Shown: piece by piece, positions 52,952 through 62,639 of the stretch
How the letters are laid out: each line of letters opens with the position of its first letter
How positions within the stretch are numbered: position 1 is the first letter of the stretch
Assembly (NCBI RefSeq): GCF_004153165.1
Contig: NZ_SEMD01000001.1
Span: 186,001-250,000 of the forward strand
Direction: 5' to 3'
From: Sporolactobacillus sp. THM7-4
GTDB taxonomy: Bacteria > Bacillota > Bacilli > Bacillales > Sporolactobacillaceae
DNA: 64,000 bases
Position numbers and translations under genes: made by a program
Notes under the pieces: model-generated
The model's input: only the letters and a program-made list of their open reading frames with translations
Databases searched by the model: none
What the model was told of the DNA's origin: nothing

Positions 52952-53650
52952 AATGCCTTCCCCCCATGTTCATTATTTGATAGATTCAGATAGAATATAA
53001 ACGCCGCCCGGTTCATCCCGCTTTTATGTAAAGGATTCGTGCACACGACAAGATTTCGAGAGATGGATAAGTCCTATTCAAAAAGTCACAGTCATGAACC
53101 ATTAAAAATGCGGTCATATGACTTGCCATGAGCCGCCGGACGATTAACGAACAACAAACTATGTATGAAGTCATCTTAAAAGTCAGAGACAGATGAGACG
53201 TTGACACGATGAGGCGAAGTTTCGCGAGTCTGGTACTCCTTCAGGATCAGCAGATTCCACTAACTGGTATTCCGGTTTTTACGTGGAACAGACAAGCAAA
53301 GTTCGTCTTCGCTCATCAATAATCGACAGTTTACACACTTAAAATCATTTTTCATTATACCATTGAAGTCCGCCCTTTTTTCGATGAAAATTATTACATT
53401 TCGTTTTCAAACTGCAGGAACCGAACTGTTGGCGGCCGGAATCCAGCTGGTACGGAATTCAACCGTAACCGGCCGGAATTCAATAAACGGACTGCGGGAA
53501 GGTGTTTCAGAAAAGGCGCAGTTACAAATTCGGAGGCGTGTCCCATCGATTATTAGTAGCACTTTAAACACAGGAACGGTCGCCCGGGACGTCGATTCAT
53601 CCCGGCAATAAATTGCCGGGTTTTCTCGGGCTGGCGACCTGTATAAACAG
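52952..53650. other. Long intergenic region with nested inverted repeats
   Basis: About 700 nt without a convincing gene between prfB and ftsE; B. subtilis has cccB here. At 53570-53642 an outer stem (ACAGG and GTCGCC pairing with GGCGAC and CCTGT) encloses two mutually exclusive hairpins, CCGGGA/TCCCGG and CCCGGCAA/TTGCCGGG, the latter followed by TTTT on the plus strand. At 53171-53330 (minus) short frames such as LILKEYQTRETSPH broken by a stop suggest decayed coding sequence. Confidence 0.4.
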
Positions 53651-53677
53651 CAAAAAGCCTGGGAAAATGATTCCCAG
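53651..53677 (-). terminator. Terminator of prfB
   Basis: CTGGGAA/TTCCCAG stem with a 5-nt loop followed by GCTTTTTG on the minus strand. Confidence 0.75.
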
Positions 53678-53725
53678 ACCTGGATTTCGTTTATTTTTTT
53701 GTTAATGATCTCCGCTGAACGGATC

Positions 53726-54824
53726 TTACAAATGCAATCTCAGATAAGCGTCGATGAACGGATCAATGTCACCGTCCATCACGCGGTTGACATCGCCGAT
53801 TTCCACATTCGTCCGGTGATCCTTAACCATTGAATAGGGATGGAAAACATAAGAGCGAATCTGGCTGCCCCAGCCGATTTCCTTCTGTTCGCCGTGCAGT
53901 GCCGCTTTTTCCGCCTCACGTTTTTCCTCTTCCATCTGGTAGAGGCGCGATTTCAGCATCTTCATCGCCTGGTCGCGGTTCTGGAACTGAGAGCGCTCGG
54001 ACTGGCAGCTGACGACAATCCCGGTCGGAATATGGATCAGTCGTACGGCCGATGATGTCTTGTTGATGTGCTGCCCGCCGGCGCCGCTGGAACGGAACAC
54101 TTCCATTTTGACATCTTCCGGACGGATCTCAATGTCAATGTTGTCATCCAGCTCCGGCGTCACTTCACAGGAAACAAATGACGTATGGCGCCTTCCGGCT
54201 GCGTCAAATGGTGAAATACGGACCAGCCGGTGGATGCCCTTTTCTGCCTTCAGATAGCCGTAAGCATCAGGACCTTTGATCAGCAGGGTAACGCTCTTCA
54301 CACCGGCTTCATCACCCGGAAGGTAGTCGAGGGTCTCGACCGTGTAACCGTGGCGTTCCGCCCAGCGCGTGTACATACGCAGGAGCATAGAAGCCCAGTC
54401 CTGGGCCTCCGTGCCCCCGGCGCCAGGATGCAGTTCCAGAATCGCATTGTTCCGGTCATGCTTGCCGCTGAGAAGCAGCTGCGTTTCATAATGATTGAAT
54501 GCCTTGCCGGCTTCGGCAAGCGATTCTTCCAATTCATTTTTCAGATCGGCGTCATTTTCCTCTTTGACAAGTTCGTACGCCACCTGAAGATCTTCAAACT
54601 TAGTGATCAGCTCACTGAGTGAGTTGACCTTGCTCTTCAGATTATTCGATTCATCGATCACTTTCTGGGCTTTTTCATTATCATCCCAGAAGCCGGGCAT
54701 GGTCATCTGTTCCTCAAGCTCGGCAATACGTGCCTTTTTACTGTCTAAGTCAAAGAGACCCCCTGAATTCTTTGAGACGGCCTTCCATCTCGTCGATTTC
54801 GTGTTTCATTTCCGATAATTCCAT
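53726..54824 (-). CDS. prfB: Peptide chain release factor 2, with programmed +1 frameshift
   Basis: RF2 of about 365 residues. It recognises UGA and UAA and releases the peptide; the GGQ loop is in [18 protein letters not shown] and the SPF-type recognition motif in [18 protein letters not shown]. Translation starts at ATG 54824 and meets UGA as codon 25 (54750-54752). The sequence there is AGGGGGTCTCTTTGAC, the classic internal Shine-Dalgarno plus CUU-UGA-C slip site, so the ribosome must shift +1 to read the remaining 341 codons. This autoregulates RF2 level. It follows secA by 25 nt. Confidence 0.97.
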
Positions 54825-54849
54825 TGTTCATCCTGCTTTCTCGTCATTG

Positions 54850-57366
54850 TTACTTTCCATGACAGTTTTTATATTTTTTTCCGCTTCCGCATGGGCACGG
54901 GTCATTTCGGCCGACATGAACCTTGCGCACAAATGGCTTCTTTTTCTTCGGCTCATCGTCCATGCCGCCGGAGATCACATGCAGCCCGCTTGCGACCCGT
55001 TCACGCTGGACCGGTTCTTCCTGAATTTCAGCCTTCATCAAAATATTGACTGTCTCTTCCTCAATACCGGCTACCATGTCTTCGAACATCTTAAATCCTT
55101 CGACCTGATAAGCACGGTACGGGTCGACCTGTCCGTACGCACGCAGATGGATGCCTTCGCGGAGCTGTTCCATCGCATCGATATGGTCCATCCATTTCGT
55201 ATCGACCGTCCGCAGCATGATCACCCGTTCAAATTCACGCATCCGTTCAGGAGTGAAATGTTTTTCCTTCTCATCGTAGCGTGCTATCGCTTTATCGTAC
55301 AGGTCGTCAATCATTTCTTCCGGATCCTTACCGTCAAGATCCTTCAGAGAAAGAAAACCTTCATCGAACACTTTTACATTCAGGTAATCGATAATCGACT
55401 TCAGGTCCCATTCTTCCGGAACCACGTTATCAGGTGTATGAGCCTTAACCAGATTTTCAATCACCGTTTTTATCATATGCTCGATATCCGGGCGAAGGTT
55501 CTCCGATTCCATAACTTCCATGCGCTGCTTATAGATGATTTCGCGTTGCTGACGCATAACGTCGTCAAACTTCAGCAGTTGCTTACGGGCGTCGAAGTTG
55601 TTGCCTTCAACGCGTTTCTGAGCCGACTCGACGGACTTGCTGACCATCCGGCTTTCGATCGGCTGGTCATCATCCATGCCGAGCTTTTCCATCATGCCTT
55701 TCATCCGTTCTGAACCGAACCGGCGCATCAGATCATCTTCAAGAGACAGATAGAATCGTGATACACCGGGGTCCCCCTGACGACCTGAACGACCGCGCAA
55801 CTGGTTGTCAATACGCCGCGATTCGTGGCGCTCGGTGCCAAGAATAAAGAGCCCGCCGAGTTCTTTCACGCCTTCTCCAAGCTTGATATCGGTACCACGG
55901 CCCGCCATGTTCGTTGCAATTGTCACTGCACCGACTTGTCCGGCATTTTCGATGATTTCAGCTTCACGGGCATGGTTCTTCGCGTTCAGGACATTATGCG
56001 GAATGCCTTTTCTTTTCAGCATCTTCGAAATGAGTTCCGATGTCTCAACGGCAACCGTACCAACCAGCACCGGCTGACCCCGATGATAAAGGGTCGCGAT
56101 TTCTTCGACAACCGCCTTAAATTTGCCATTTTTTGTTTTATAGATTAAATCGGGCTTGTCTTCACGAATGACTGGCTTGTTGGTCGGTATAACAATAACA
56201 TCCATGTTATAGATGCTCTGGAATTCTTCCTCTTCCGTCTTGGCCGTACCGGTCATCCCGGCAAGTTTTTTATACATCCGGAAGTAATTCTGCAGCGTGA
56301 TCGTCGCGAGCGTTTTACTCTCACTTTGAATCTCAAGGCCTTCCTTAGCTTCGATAGCCTGGTGAAGCCCGTCGCTGTAGCGTCTGCCCTGCATCAGACG
56401 GCCGGTAAACGGGTCAACAATAATAATTTCTCCGTCCTGAACAACATAATCCGTATCCCGGTGCATGATCGCATGAGCTTTCAGCGCCTGGTTGACGTGG
56501 TGATTGATCAGCACATTGGAGTAGTCGTACAAATTTTTTATATGAAAAAAGTTTTCAGCTTTGGTCATGCCTTCTTCTGTCAGCTGAACGGATTTGGTCT
56601 TTAAATCGACCGTGTAATCCTGTTTTTCCGTCAGGAGCCGGGCAAACTGATTCGCCCGGACATAAAGGTCCGTCGACTTCTCCGCATTTCCTGAAATAAT
56701 CAGCGGGGTCCGTGCTTCGTCAATTAAGATCGAGTCCACTTCGTCGACAATCGCGAAGTTCAGCGGACGCTGGACCATTTCTTCTTTGTAGAGCACCATG
56801 TTGTCACGCAAATAGTCGAAACCGAACTCATTGTTCGTTCCGTATGTGATGTCCGCTGCATAGGCTTCTTTCTTTTCCTGCTGAGAAAGCCCGGCCGCAT
56901 TCAGTCCGACGGACAGTCCGAGAAAATTATATAAAAGTCCAAGTTGATTTGCATCACGGGAGGCCAGGTAGTCATTAACCGTAACCAGGTGTACGCCTTT
57001 TCCTTCAAGAGCGTTCAGGTAAAGCGGCATCGTAGCGACAAGTGTTTTACCTTCACCGGTTTTCATCTCGGCGATATTGCCCTGATGAAGCGCAATCGCA
57101 CCAATCAGTTGCACAAAATAAGGCCTCAGTCCGAGAATACGGGCCGCAGCCTCACGTACGACCGCATAGGCTTCCGGCAGGAGATCATCAAGAGTCTCAC
57201 CCTTTGCCAGACGTTCCTTAAACTCCGGTGTCTTTGCCTGAAGCTGGTCATCGCTCAGTGCCTTCATCTCATCTGCCAGCCCGTCAATCACACGGGCCAG
57301 TTTTTCCATCTTGCCAAGCTTTCGAAGGCTCGTATCTCCTAATACTTTTTTGAGCATTCCTAACAT
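54850..57366 (-). CDS. secA: Preprotein translocase ATPase SecA
   Basis: An 838-residue motor ATPase for Sec export. Walker A is in [21 protein letters not shown], the DEAD-type motif in [16 protein letters not shown], and the second ATPase domain has [14 protein letters not shown] and [13 protein letters not shown]. The C-terminus has the zinc motif [14 protein letters not shown] that binds SecB or ribosomes. The start at 57366 is preceded by GAGGTG at 9-nt spacing. Cotranscribed with prfB, as in B. subtilis. Confidence 0.98.
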   Translation of the reverse strand: MLGMLKKVLGDTSLRKLGKMEKLARVIDGLADEMKALSDDQLQAKTPEFKERLAKGETLDDLLPEAYAVVREAAARILGLRPYFVQLIGAIALHQGNIAEMKTGEGKTLVATMPLYLNALEGKGVHLVTVNDYLASRDANQLGLLYNFLGLSVGLNAAGLSQQEKKEAYAADITYGTNNEFGFDYLRDNMVLYKEEMVQRPLNFAIVDEVDSILIDEARTPLIISGNAEKSTDLYVRANQFARLLTEKQDYTVDLKTKSVQLTEEGMTKAENFFHIKNLYDYSNVLINHHVNQALKAHAIMHRDTDYVVQDGEIIIVDPFTGRLMQGRRYSDGLHQAIEAKEGLEIQSESKTLATITLQNYFRMYKKLAGMTGTAKTEEEEFQSIYNMDVIVIPTNKPVIREDKPDLIYKTKNGKFKAVVEEIATLYHRGQPVLVGTVAVETSELISKMLKRKGIPHNVLNAKNHAREAEIIENAGQVGAVTIATNMAGRGTDIKLGEGVKELGGLFILGTERHESRRIDNQLRGRSGRQGDPGVSRFYLSLEDDLMRRFGSERMKGMMEKLGMDDDQPIESRMVSKSVESAQKRVEGNNFDARKQLLKFDDVMRQQREIIYKQRMEVMESENLRPDIEHMIKTVIENLVKAHTPDNVVPEEWDLKSIIDYLNVKVFDEGFLSLKDLDGKDPEEMIDDLYDKAIARYDEKEKHFTPERMREFERVIMLRTVDTKWMDHIDAMEQLREGIHLRAYGQVDPYRAYQVEGFKMFEDMVAGIEEETVNILMKAEIQEEPVQRERVASGLHVISGGMDDEPKKKKPFVRKVHVGRNDPCPCGSGKKYKNCHGK

Positions 57367-57528
57367 GCTTTTATACACCTCATTTTCAGCAACGGAAACA
57401 GCGCCTCTCCCGGCGCTTTCCCCCTGCCATCTGGATATCACTCATCGCCGGCAAAACGATAATCATCACAGCTTCTCACAGTCTCAAACATTCTGCCGCC
57501 AGAACTTACCGGTCTTTATATGGTTATT

Positions 57529-57557
57529 ATTTTAACAATGTTCATACCATATGACAA
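57529..57557 (-). promoter_or_regulatory. Sigma-A promoter of secA-prfB
   Basis: TTGTCA, 17-nt spacer, TAAAAT on the minus strand; implies a leader of about 155 nt. Confidence 0.65.
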
Positions 57558-58094
57558 TAATTGTCCATTCTCAGGACCTGTAAAAAGATTCGTTAATACA
57601 GATGAGTTTAGGTCCGGACTGCTCATCCGTATTGACTATTCGTGTCAAAACACCGAGTTACCATGAAATTGAACAGATGGCACACTGTTTATAGTATACG
57701 ACAAAAAAAACATCTTGAACATAGTTCGGTGCGTCCATATCAGCGATGCAGAAAATTTTTTTCGCGGTTTTTGAGAATGTCAGGCAATGTTTATCAGGAA
57801 AAAGTGGCTAACAGATTGGTGTTATACAGTCAAGCTTTTTCTGAATTTTTCTATCTGGATTTTTCTCTATGAAAAATGTTTACTGGCAGGGTGCCCGGGG
57901 CTGGTTGAGTCAGCCCTGACTGCATGAAAAAAAGAAGACTGATTTATTCTGAATGTACACCGGCTTAAGATGTGCACATGAAGAATAGAGGTCTTCTCTA
58001 TAGTAGTAAAGCAGATTGAATCATAACGCGCAAGAGTCGGGATTCGGTATTCTAATAATCAACTGAATGCCAAATTTGACCTTTGGATAATATA
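57558..58094. other. Intergenic region between secA and hpf, with a long imperfect hairpin
   Basis: No gene seen. An imperfect inverted repeat lies at 57933-57997 (AGAAGAC/GTCTTCT outer, ATTCT/AGAAT middle, GTACAC/GTGCAC inner with one mismatch). Confidence 0.4.
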
Positions 58095-58132
58095 AAAACA
58101 ATGAAGGGAGATCCGATGATTTCGAATCTCCC
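58095..58132 (-). terminator. Terminator of hpf
   Basis: GGGAGAT/ATCTCCC stem with a 13-nt loop followed by TTCATTGTTTTT on the minus strand; the T-run is interrupted. Confidence 0.6.
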
Positions 58133-58147
58133 GCACATCCTGATTAA

Positions 58148-58720
58148 TCATTCTTCTTCGTCAATCAGCCCGTAACGCCCGTCCTTACGACTGTACACAA
58201 CGTTTATCGCGCCTGTCAGCGCGTTTTTGAAAACGAAAAAAGTGTGTCCGAGCATACCCATCTGAAGGATCGCTTCTTCCACAGTCATCGGTTTCATAAC
58301 AAAACGCTTGGTACGAACAACGTCCAGCGAGTCGTCGTTGTTTTTGGTATCCGGATCCACGGTCCCGGTCGTTACAGCGGCGAGTGAATTGTGCTCCGCC
58401 TTCCGCGCCTGACGGAGATCCTGACGGCTCTTGCGGTATATTTTCGTTTTATATTTCTTGATCTGACGTTCCAGTTTCGAAACGACTAAATCGATTGCCG
58501 CATACATATCATCCTGCCCTACTTCTGCTCTTAAGAGAAGCCCCTGCATCGGAATGGTGACCTCGATCACCTGTTCCTTATTGTGGACGCGCATGTTCAC
58601 ATGAGCATCGGTTGTAAGCGGCGAGTTAAAATATTTTTCCAGTTTGCTGATCTTTTTCTCTGCATAATCCTGCAGAGAAGATGTCATTTCAATATTTTCT
58701 CCCCGAATGTTGACATTCAT
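58148..58720 (-). CDS. hpf: Ribosome hibernation promoting factor (long form)
   Basis: A 190-residue long-form HPF (YvyD). Residues 1-100 are the S30AE domain (NVNIRGENIEMTSSLQDYAEKK in parts) that binds the decoding centre, and the C-terminal domain (RTKRFVMKPMTVEEAILQMGMLGHTF in parts) dimerises 70S ribosomes into 100S. An AAGGGAGG site precedes the ATG. Located between secA and the flagellar genes, as in B. subtilis. Confidence 0.97.
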   Translation of the reverse strand: MNVNIRGENIEMTSSLQDYAEKKISKLEKYFNSPLTTDAHVNMRVHNKEQVIEVTIPMQGLLLRAEVGQDDMYAAIDLVVSKLERQIKKYKTKIYRKSRQDLRQARKAEHNSLAAVTTGTVDPDTKNNDDSLDVVRTKRFVMKPMTVEEAILQMGMLGHTFFVFKNALTGAINVVYSRKDGRYGLIDEEE

Positions 58721-58747
58721 GATAAAGCCTCCCTTCGATAATATATA

Positions 58748-58775
58748 ACTTCGACATTCCCTTTCTATATCCTTC
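58748..58775 (-). promoter_or_regulatory. Candidate sigma-H promoter of hpf
   Basis: GAAGGATAT (exact match to the sigma-H -35 RWAGGAWWT), 14 nt, GAAGT (one mismatch to GAAT-type -10) on the minus strand. B. subtilis yvyD is also sigma-H dependent. Confidence 0.45.
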
Positions 58776-58927
58776 CCAAACTTGAATAAGCTATTTAAAA
58801 TCGCTTACATTTTCACTATTTCGACATATCTCGTTCACCAACCGTTCACCTTTTTTATATGCAAAAAAAGTACCATTTTGATGCAAAAATACAATCGAAT
58901 GATGCTGTATGAAAGCGCTGTTTTCTA

Positions 58928-58957
58928 TTGACACCCCCCCCGATTTCCACATATAAT
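58928..58957 (+). promoter_or_regulatory. Consensus sigma-A promoter with C8 tract in the spacer
   Basis: TTGACA (58928-58933) and TATAAT (58952-58957), both perfect, with an 18-nt spacer that begins with eight consecutive C (58934-58941). Slippage in the tract would change promoter spacing. Confidence 0.8.
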
Positions 58958-59110
58958 TAACTCGCAATCAAAGATGAGCTATTCATCAACAGGATGATTG
59001 CAGACCTTCGTAAACTTATACTTGGTTATTTTCCGGGAGTTACTTTGTGATAAATTTCTCAAAGTGCTTATTGAGACGGTGACTACATCTCAAAAAAAGG
59101 AGTCTTTACC
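58958..59110 (+). promoter_or_regulatory. Structured 5' leader of the 45-codon gene
   Basis: About 147 nt between the expected start and the ATG. Hairpins: GCAATCA/TGATTGC (58964-59001) with inner GATGA/TCATC; ACTTT/AAAGT (59042-59065); TTGAGA/TCTCAA (59071-59093), directly before the AAAGGAG ribosome site. No known riboswitch was recognised. Confidence 0.45.
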
Positions 59111-59248
59111 ATGACCGTAAAAAAAGAAGAAATCGTTGAATTGTTCGAACAGCTGAATGATGATGAGAAAGAATCGACGTATAATTACTTGCAATTCCTC
59201 GCAAGTCTGAATACAAAAGACGAACGCGACGCTGTAGCCGCTGACTGA
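59111..59248 (+). CDS. Small acidic helical protein, unknown (45 residues)
   Basis: ATG preceded by AAAGGAG at 8-nt spacing; 45 codons to TGA. The protein begins MTVKKEEIVELFEQLNDDEK and continues ESTYNYLQFLASLN before an acidic tail. The pattern of Leu/Phe/Ile spacing suggests two amphipathic helices, superficially like DUF2281-type antitoxin starts, but I do not recognise the family. It has its own perfect promoter, a long structured leader and a strong terminator, so it is a real monocistronic gene, encoded against the surrounding minus-strand flagellar and hpf genes. Confidence 0.7.
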   Translation: MTVKKEEIVELFEQLNDDEKESTYNYLQFLASLNTKDERDAVAAD

Positions 59249-59269
59249 AAAGTCTGAGCCAGGTGAAGA

Positions 59270-59306
59270 AACCCATCCGGATAGAAAAACGGATGGGTTA
59301 TTTTTA
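59270..59306 (+). terminator. Terminator of the 45-codon gene
   Basis: Perfect 10-bp stem AACCCATCCG/CGGATGGGTT with a 10-nt loop followed by ATTTTTAT on the plus strand. Confidence 0.88.
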
Positions 59307-59413
59307 TGCTCCGGTTAATGAGAAAATTCATGGTCATAAAAAATGAAACGAACCTGGCTGTATGGGCGTACCACACAATCAAAAACAACTGATAAAACTC
59401 AAATGGCGGGTTT

Positions 59414-59758
59414 TCATTTCCTCTTGTCCAGAAACATGCCGTCTTTTGTCGGCCCATCATAAGGTCGCCGATAACGGCTGACGGTTCGCTTCCGGTGTTT
59501 GAATCGCTTCATATCCTGGATAATGTCGTTTTTAATCGATTGAAGGCTATCGTCAATCCAGCGGTTCATGGCCATAATTTCTTTTGCAATTGGCCGTTCC
59601 TCATCGGTACATGAACCGGAAAGCTGTTTCAGCGTTCTTTCACGTGTATCCAGAAGTCGCTGAAGGTTTTCAATCCAGACTTCCCGCTGCTCTGTATCGT
59701 AATCGTTAATCAGATTTTTTATCTCTAACGTCTGATTATAAATTTTTCTCATTAACAT
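59414..59758 (-). CDS. fliT: Flagellar chaperone FliT-like protein
   Basis: A 114-residue mostly helical protein starting MLMRKIYNQTLEIKNLI, with an EREVWIENLQRLLDTRERTLKQL-like region (in parts LLDTRERTLKQL) and a basic tail. FliT in other bacteria is the chaperone for the cap protein FliD. The ATG overlaps the fliS stop (TGATG), so it is translationally coupled. Assigned mainly by position after fliD-fliS. Confidence 0.8.
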   Translation of the reverse strand: MLMRKIYNQTLEIKNLINDYDTEQREVWIENLQRLLDTRERTLKQLSGSCTDEERPIAKEIMAMNRWIDDSLQSIKNDIIQDMKRFKHRKRTVSRYRRPYDGPTKDGMFLDKRK

Positions 59759-60153
59759 CAGGCACGGTCCCGTTTCGGCTGACTTTTCTGTGTGATCTCC
59801 ATGACCTTTTTCCACGTATCCCGGAAATCTGCAACAAGGCCTTCAACTTCATCAAGAATGTTGGAGTCGTTTTTGACGTTTGCTTCAATCAATCGACGAT
59901 AAATGTAATCATACATCTGTAGCATGCTTTTCGCTACCGGCTGTTTCTGATCGAGCGTCACCATCAGCTCGCGGATGATTGCCTGTGCCTTCTGCAAATA
60001 AATATTTTTTCCTTTAATGTCTTTCTTACTCATAGCGACCCGGGCCTGTTTTATAAACCTGATACAACCATTGTATAACATTAATGTCAGCTCGCCCGGC
60101 GTCGCCGTCAGTACCGAGTTCTGTTTATACGCCTGATACGCATTTACCGGCAT
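59758..60153 (-). CDS. fliS: Flagellin export chaperone FliS
   Basis: A 131-residue four-helix chaperone that binds the flagellin C-terminus. Signature NAYQAYKQNSVLTATPGELTLMLYNGCIRFI is present in overlapping parts (TPGELTLMLYNG is diagnostic). It follows fliD by 30 nt and overlaps fliT. Confidence 0.96.
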   Translation of the reverse strand: MPVNAYQAYKQNSVLTATPGELTLMLYNGCIRFIKQARVAMSKKDIKGKNIYLQKAQAIIRELMVTLDQKQPVAKSMLQMYDYIYRRLIEANVKNDSNILDEVEGLVADFRDTWKKVMEITQKSQPKRDRA

Positions 60154-60183
60154 GTAAAATCCTCCTTAACTTATCTGAATGAA

Positions 60184-62094
60184 TCAGCCACCCATGAATT
60201 GCTGAAGATAGCCGGCCTGAGAATTGGCCTGCTCAATCGCCGTCTCCATCGCACTAAACTGAGAATAATAGCGATTTTCAATGTCAACCAGACGTTGTTT
60301 GAAGTCATCAATCCGAGAATTCATATCCTTAATACTGTTACCCATCGAGTACTGTTTATTTTCCCAGTTTGTGTTCCCTGCTTTATCTTCAATCTGGGTA
60401 ATCGTATGACTGATGGTATCATCTAAACGCTGCATGATCCCCCGGGCGTTATAGTCAGTACTTGTCGTTCCATCGGGATTGGTAGTCTTGCCCGTATTTG
60501 TAAATAACTCCATAACTGCCTGGGAATTAGTACTGATCGCTTCCTTTAATTTATCGGGATCACTGATGATCAATTTACCGTGATCCGAATAAAGAGAGCT
60601 TGTTGTAATTCCAATGGCTGCGAGCTGATCCATTGTTGAGCTGCTCGTACCGCTGACTGGTGAATACAGATCGAGCCGCATCTGGTTTAAGGCTCCGCTA
60701 AGGATGCTGTCATTCGCCAACATACCGGATTTCGCCTTATCCGTCCACGCCGTAATATCCGTATCGTTCATACTTGATCTCTGTGCGTCCGTTAGCGGCG
60801 GATAATCTCGATTCCGTGTCTCCGATATTTTGTCGTTGATTTGTTTGATCGTATCATTGTACTTATCGACAAAATCGGAGATAGATTTATAGACTGTGTC
60901 AGTATCCTCATTGACACGAATAGTTGCCGAATCGGTACTCGTTGCTGAGTTTCCCTGCAAAGTAAATGTCACGCCACCGAGCGTGAAGGTATTCGAGTGG
61001 CTGATTGATGGTTGGAAGAGGTTATTAACAATATAAGTGGCATCGGCCCCGCCCTTTTCTGATCCTGTCATTTGCAGCGTTTGTGTCAGAAAACTTCCAC
61101 TGAACTGCATCTCTGGTCCATTTGCATTTAAGTTTCCCGTCTCTGTCCGTGTCATTGAAACCATTTGATTCGTCGGATCGTAAAAAGCACTGACACCGAC
61201 AGACGATTGAGAGATGGATGCCAGGATTGAATTAAGAGAGACTGATGGATCAAATTTAAAGTCTTCAGGAATTTGTGTTTTTCCATCTGCAGCAGTTGTG
61301 GTGATGTTAAATTCTATCGAGTCATAATTATAATCCGGAACGATAATCTTTGCTCCTGCCGCCAATGGCTGGTTCTCGTTAAACGTGAGTGTTCCCTTTT
61401 CCCTGTCCAGTTCTACCTGTCCGAGGGAAGCAGTTTGATTTTGAACCACCTGATAATCTGTTGAACTCCCATCCGCATTCTGAACGGTAATCTTGCTGTT
61501 ACTCGTAAAGCTATTTATATCAATATAAGCATGGTTTAAAGAAAAGGTTGTACCGCTTGAAGAAACAGTATGTGTCTCATTTGTTACTGGATTTTGGTTC
61601 CATGTAATCCCATGACTAAATTCCCCATTATGGACGAGATACCACATACTTTGGCTCGGATCAAAATCGGTTTGGGTTGTAATTGCAGATGCACTATTAT
61701 TATAGGCTGAGGTTGCCATGTGAATATCGGACAGTGTATAGGTTGCACTGCCTGCTGTTACTCCTGCCGTGGCGGTCACAAGAGATGAATTGCTTGATGT
61801 TGCCGTTTTTGCAAGGTACGATCCTTGAAGCTTCATTGTCTGAACACTTGTCTGCAGCGTGGTCAGCAGCGTATTCATCGACCGGTAATCGTCCCGCTGC
61901 CATTCCATCAGCTGCAGATTCTGCTGCATCTGAACGAGTGGCTGACTCTCCGCTGTCATCAGCTGCGCAACAATACTGTCGACATCAATTCCGCTTGCAA
62001 GACCGCTGATTCGGGAATCATTTGACGTACCAATCATACTGTTAATCGTATTAATCGAAATACCGTTATCAGTGCCGGAAGTTGAAGTTACCAT
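60184..62094 (-). CDS. fliD: Flagellar filament cap protein FliD
   Basis: A 636-residue filament cap. The N-terminal domain contains SRISGLASGIDVDSIVAQLM and the C-terminal coiled coil ends in SQFSAMETAIEQANSQAGYL followed by QQFMGG. The variable middle (about 100-400) is Ser/Thr/Asn rich and surface exposed. It caps the filament tip and folds incoming flagellin. Longer than B. subtilis FliD (about 498), with the extra length in the middle domains. Confidence 0.95.
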   Translation of the reverse strand: MVTSTSGTDNGISINTINSMIGTSNDSRISGLASGIDVDSIVAQLMTAESQPLVQMQQNLQLMEWQRDDYRSMNTLLTTLQTSVQTMKLQGSYLAKTATSSNSSLVTATAGVTAGSATYTLSDIHMATSAYNNSASAITTQTDFDPSQSMWYLVHNGEFSHGITWNQNPVTNETHTVSSSGTTFSLNHAYIDINSFTSNSKITVQNADGSSTDYQVVQNQTASLGQVELDREKGTLTFNENQPLAAGAKIIVPDYNYDSIEFNITTTAADGKTQIPEDFKFDPSVSLNSILASISQSSVGVSAFYDPTNQMVSMTRTETGNLNANGPEMQFSGSFLTQTLQMTGSEKGGADATYIVNNLFQPSISHSNTFTLGGVTFTLQGNSATSTDSATIRVNEDTDTVYKSISDFVDKYNDTIKQINDKISETRNRDYPPLTDAQRSSMNDTDITAWTDKAKSGMLANDSILSGALNQMRLDLYSPVSGTSSSTMDQLAAIGITTSSLYSDHGKLIISDPDKLKEAISTNSQAVMELFTNTGKTTNPDGTTSTDYNARGIMQRLDDTISHTITQIEDKAGNTNWENKQYSMGNSIKDMNSRIDDFKQRLVDIENRYYSQFSAMETAIEQANSQAGYLQQFMGG

Positions 62095-62114
62095 TTTCTC
62101 ACTCCTTTATCCAA

Positions 62115-62489
62115 TCAGATTCTTTTATTAACGATAAGACCCATTTTTTCTGCGATTGCAGCATACATATCCAAGAATTTCTTTGGCGGTATCTCACGAA
62201 TGACCTGTTTGGTTTCCTCATCGACAATTTGTACGTAATACTGATTCAGTTTATTGTGCAAAACATAGTGCAGCGCTGTGCTTCGGTGATTCAGTATTTT
62301 ATTCGCTTCAGAAACCAAATGATCAAGCTTTTTTTCCGTAAAAGATATGTACATTCTATTTTTCCTATCATTCTCGTCAGGGCTAAACTGATCCTCCACT
62401 TTTGCAGGTTTGTTTCCCTGTAGCAATAACGACGTACTTTTATTAGCGATTTGAGTAACCTCTGATCCGAGCGCTGTGCTAACACCCAT
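62115..62489 (-). CDS. flaG: FlaG family flagellar protein
   Basis: A 124-residue protein whose C-terminal part HYVLHNKLNQYYVQIVDEET followed by KQVIREIPPKKFLDMYAAI is the FlaG domain; the N-terminal half is variable. FlaG affects filament length and lies upstream of fliD as in B. subtilis (yvyC). Confidence 0.92.
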   Translation of the reverse strand: MGVSTALGSEVTQIANKSTSLLLQGNKPAKVEDQFSPDENDRKNRMYISFTEKKLDHLVSEANKILNHRSTALHYVLHNKLNQYYVQIVDEETKQVIREIPPKKFLDMYAAIAEKMGLIVNKRI

Positions 62490-62600
62490 GATAAGCCCCC
62501 CTGACCCGCCATTTAAATACTTCTACTTTTTGTATCGGATCAATTCGTATAATGTTTACCCGTAAAAAAGATGACTTTGTTTTTTCTGAGTTTTATTAAA

Positions 62601-62635
62601 CAGAAAAGAGCCTCTGACAAAACAGAGACTCTTTT
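62601..62635 (-). terminator. Terminator downstream of the flagellin 3' exon copy
   Basis: AGAGTCTCTG/CAGAGGCTCT stem with a 6-nt loop followed by TTTTCTGTTT on the minus strand. Confidence 0.82.
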
Positions 62636-62639
62636 TGTT

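Noticed and set aside
53013-53207. 64-codon minus-strand open frame in the prfB-ftsE gap
   Set aside because: No ribosome site or family resemblance; likely decayed sequence.
53363-53611. 82-codon plus-strand open frame in the prfB-ftsE gap
   Set aside because: No ribosome site, low-complexity translation, overlaps the nested inverted repeat.
54730-55713. 327-codon plus-strand open frame over secA/prfB
   Set aside because: Antisense of secA; rich in His/Phe as expected for a reversed coding frame.
57642-57872. 76-codon plus-strand open frame in the secA-hpf gap
   Set aside because: No ribosome site, no neighbouring plus-strand genes and no recognisable motif.
59185-59460. 91-codon minus-strand frame over the 45-codon gene
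   Set aside because: Overlaps a better supported plus-strand unit and its terminator; no ribosome site.
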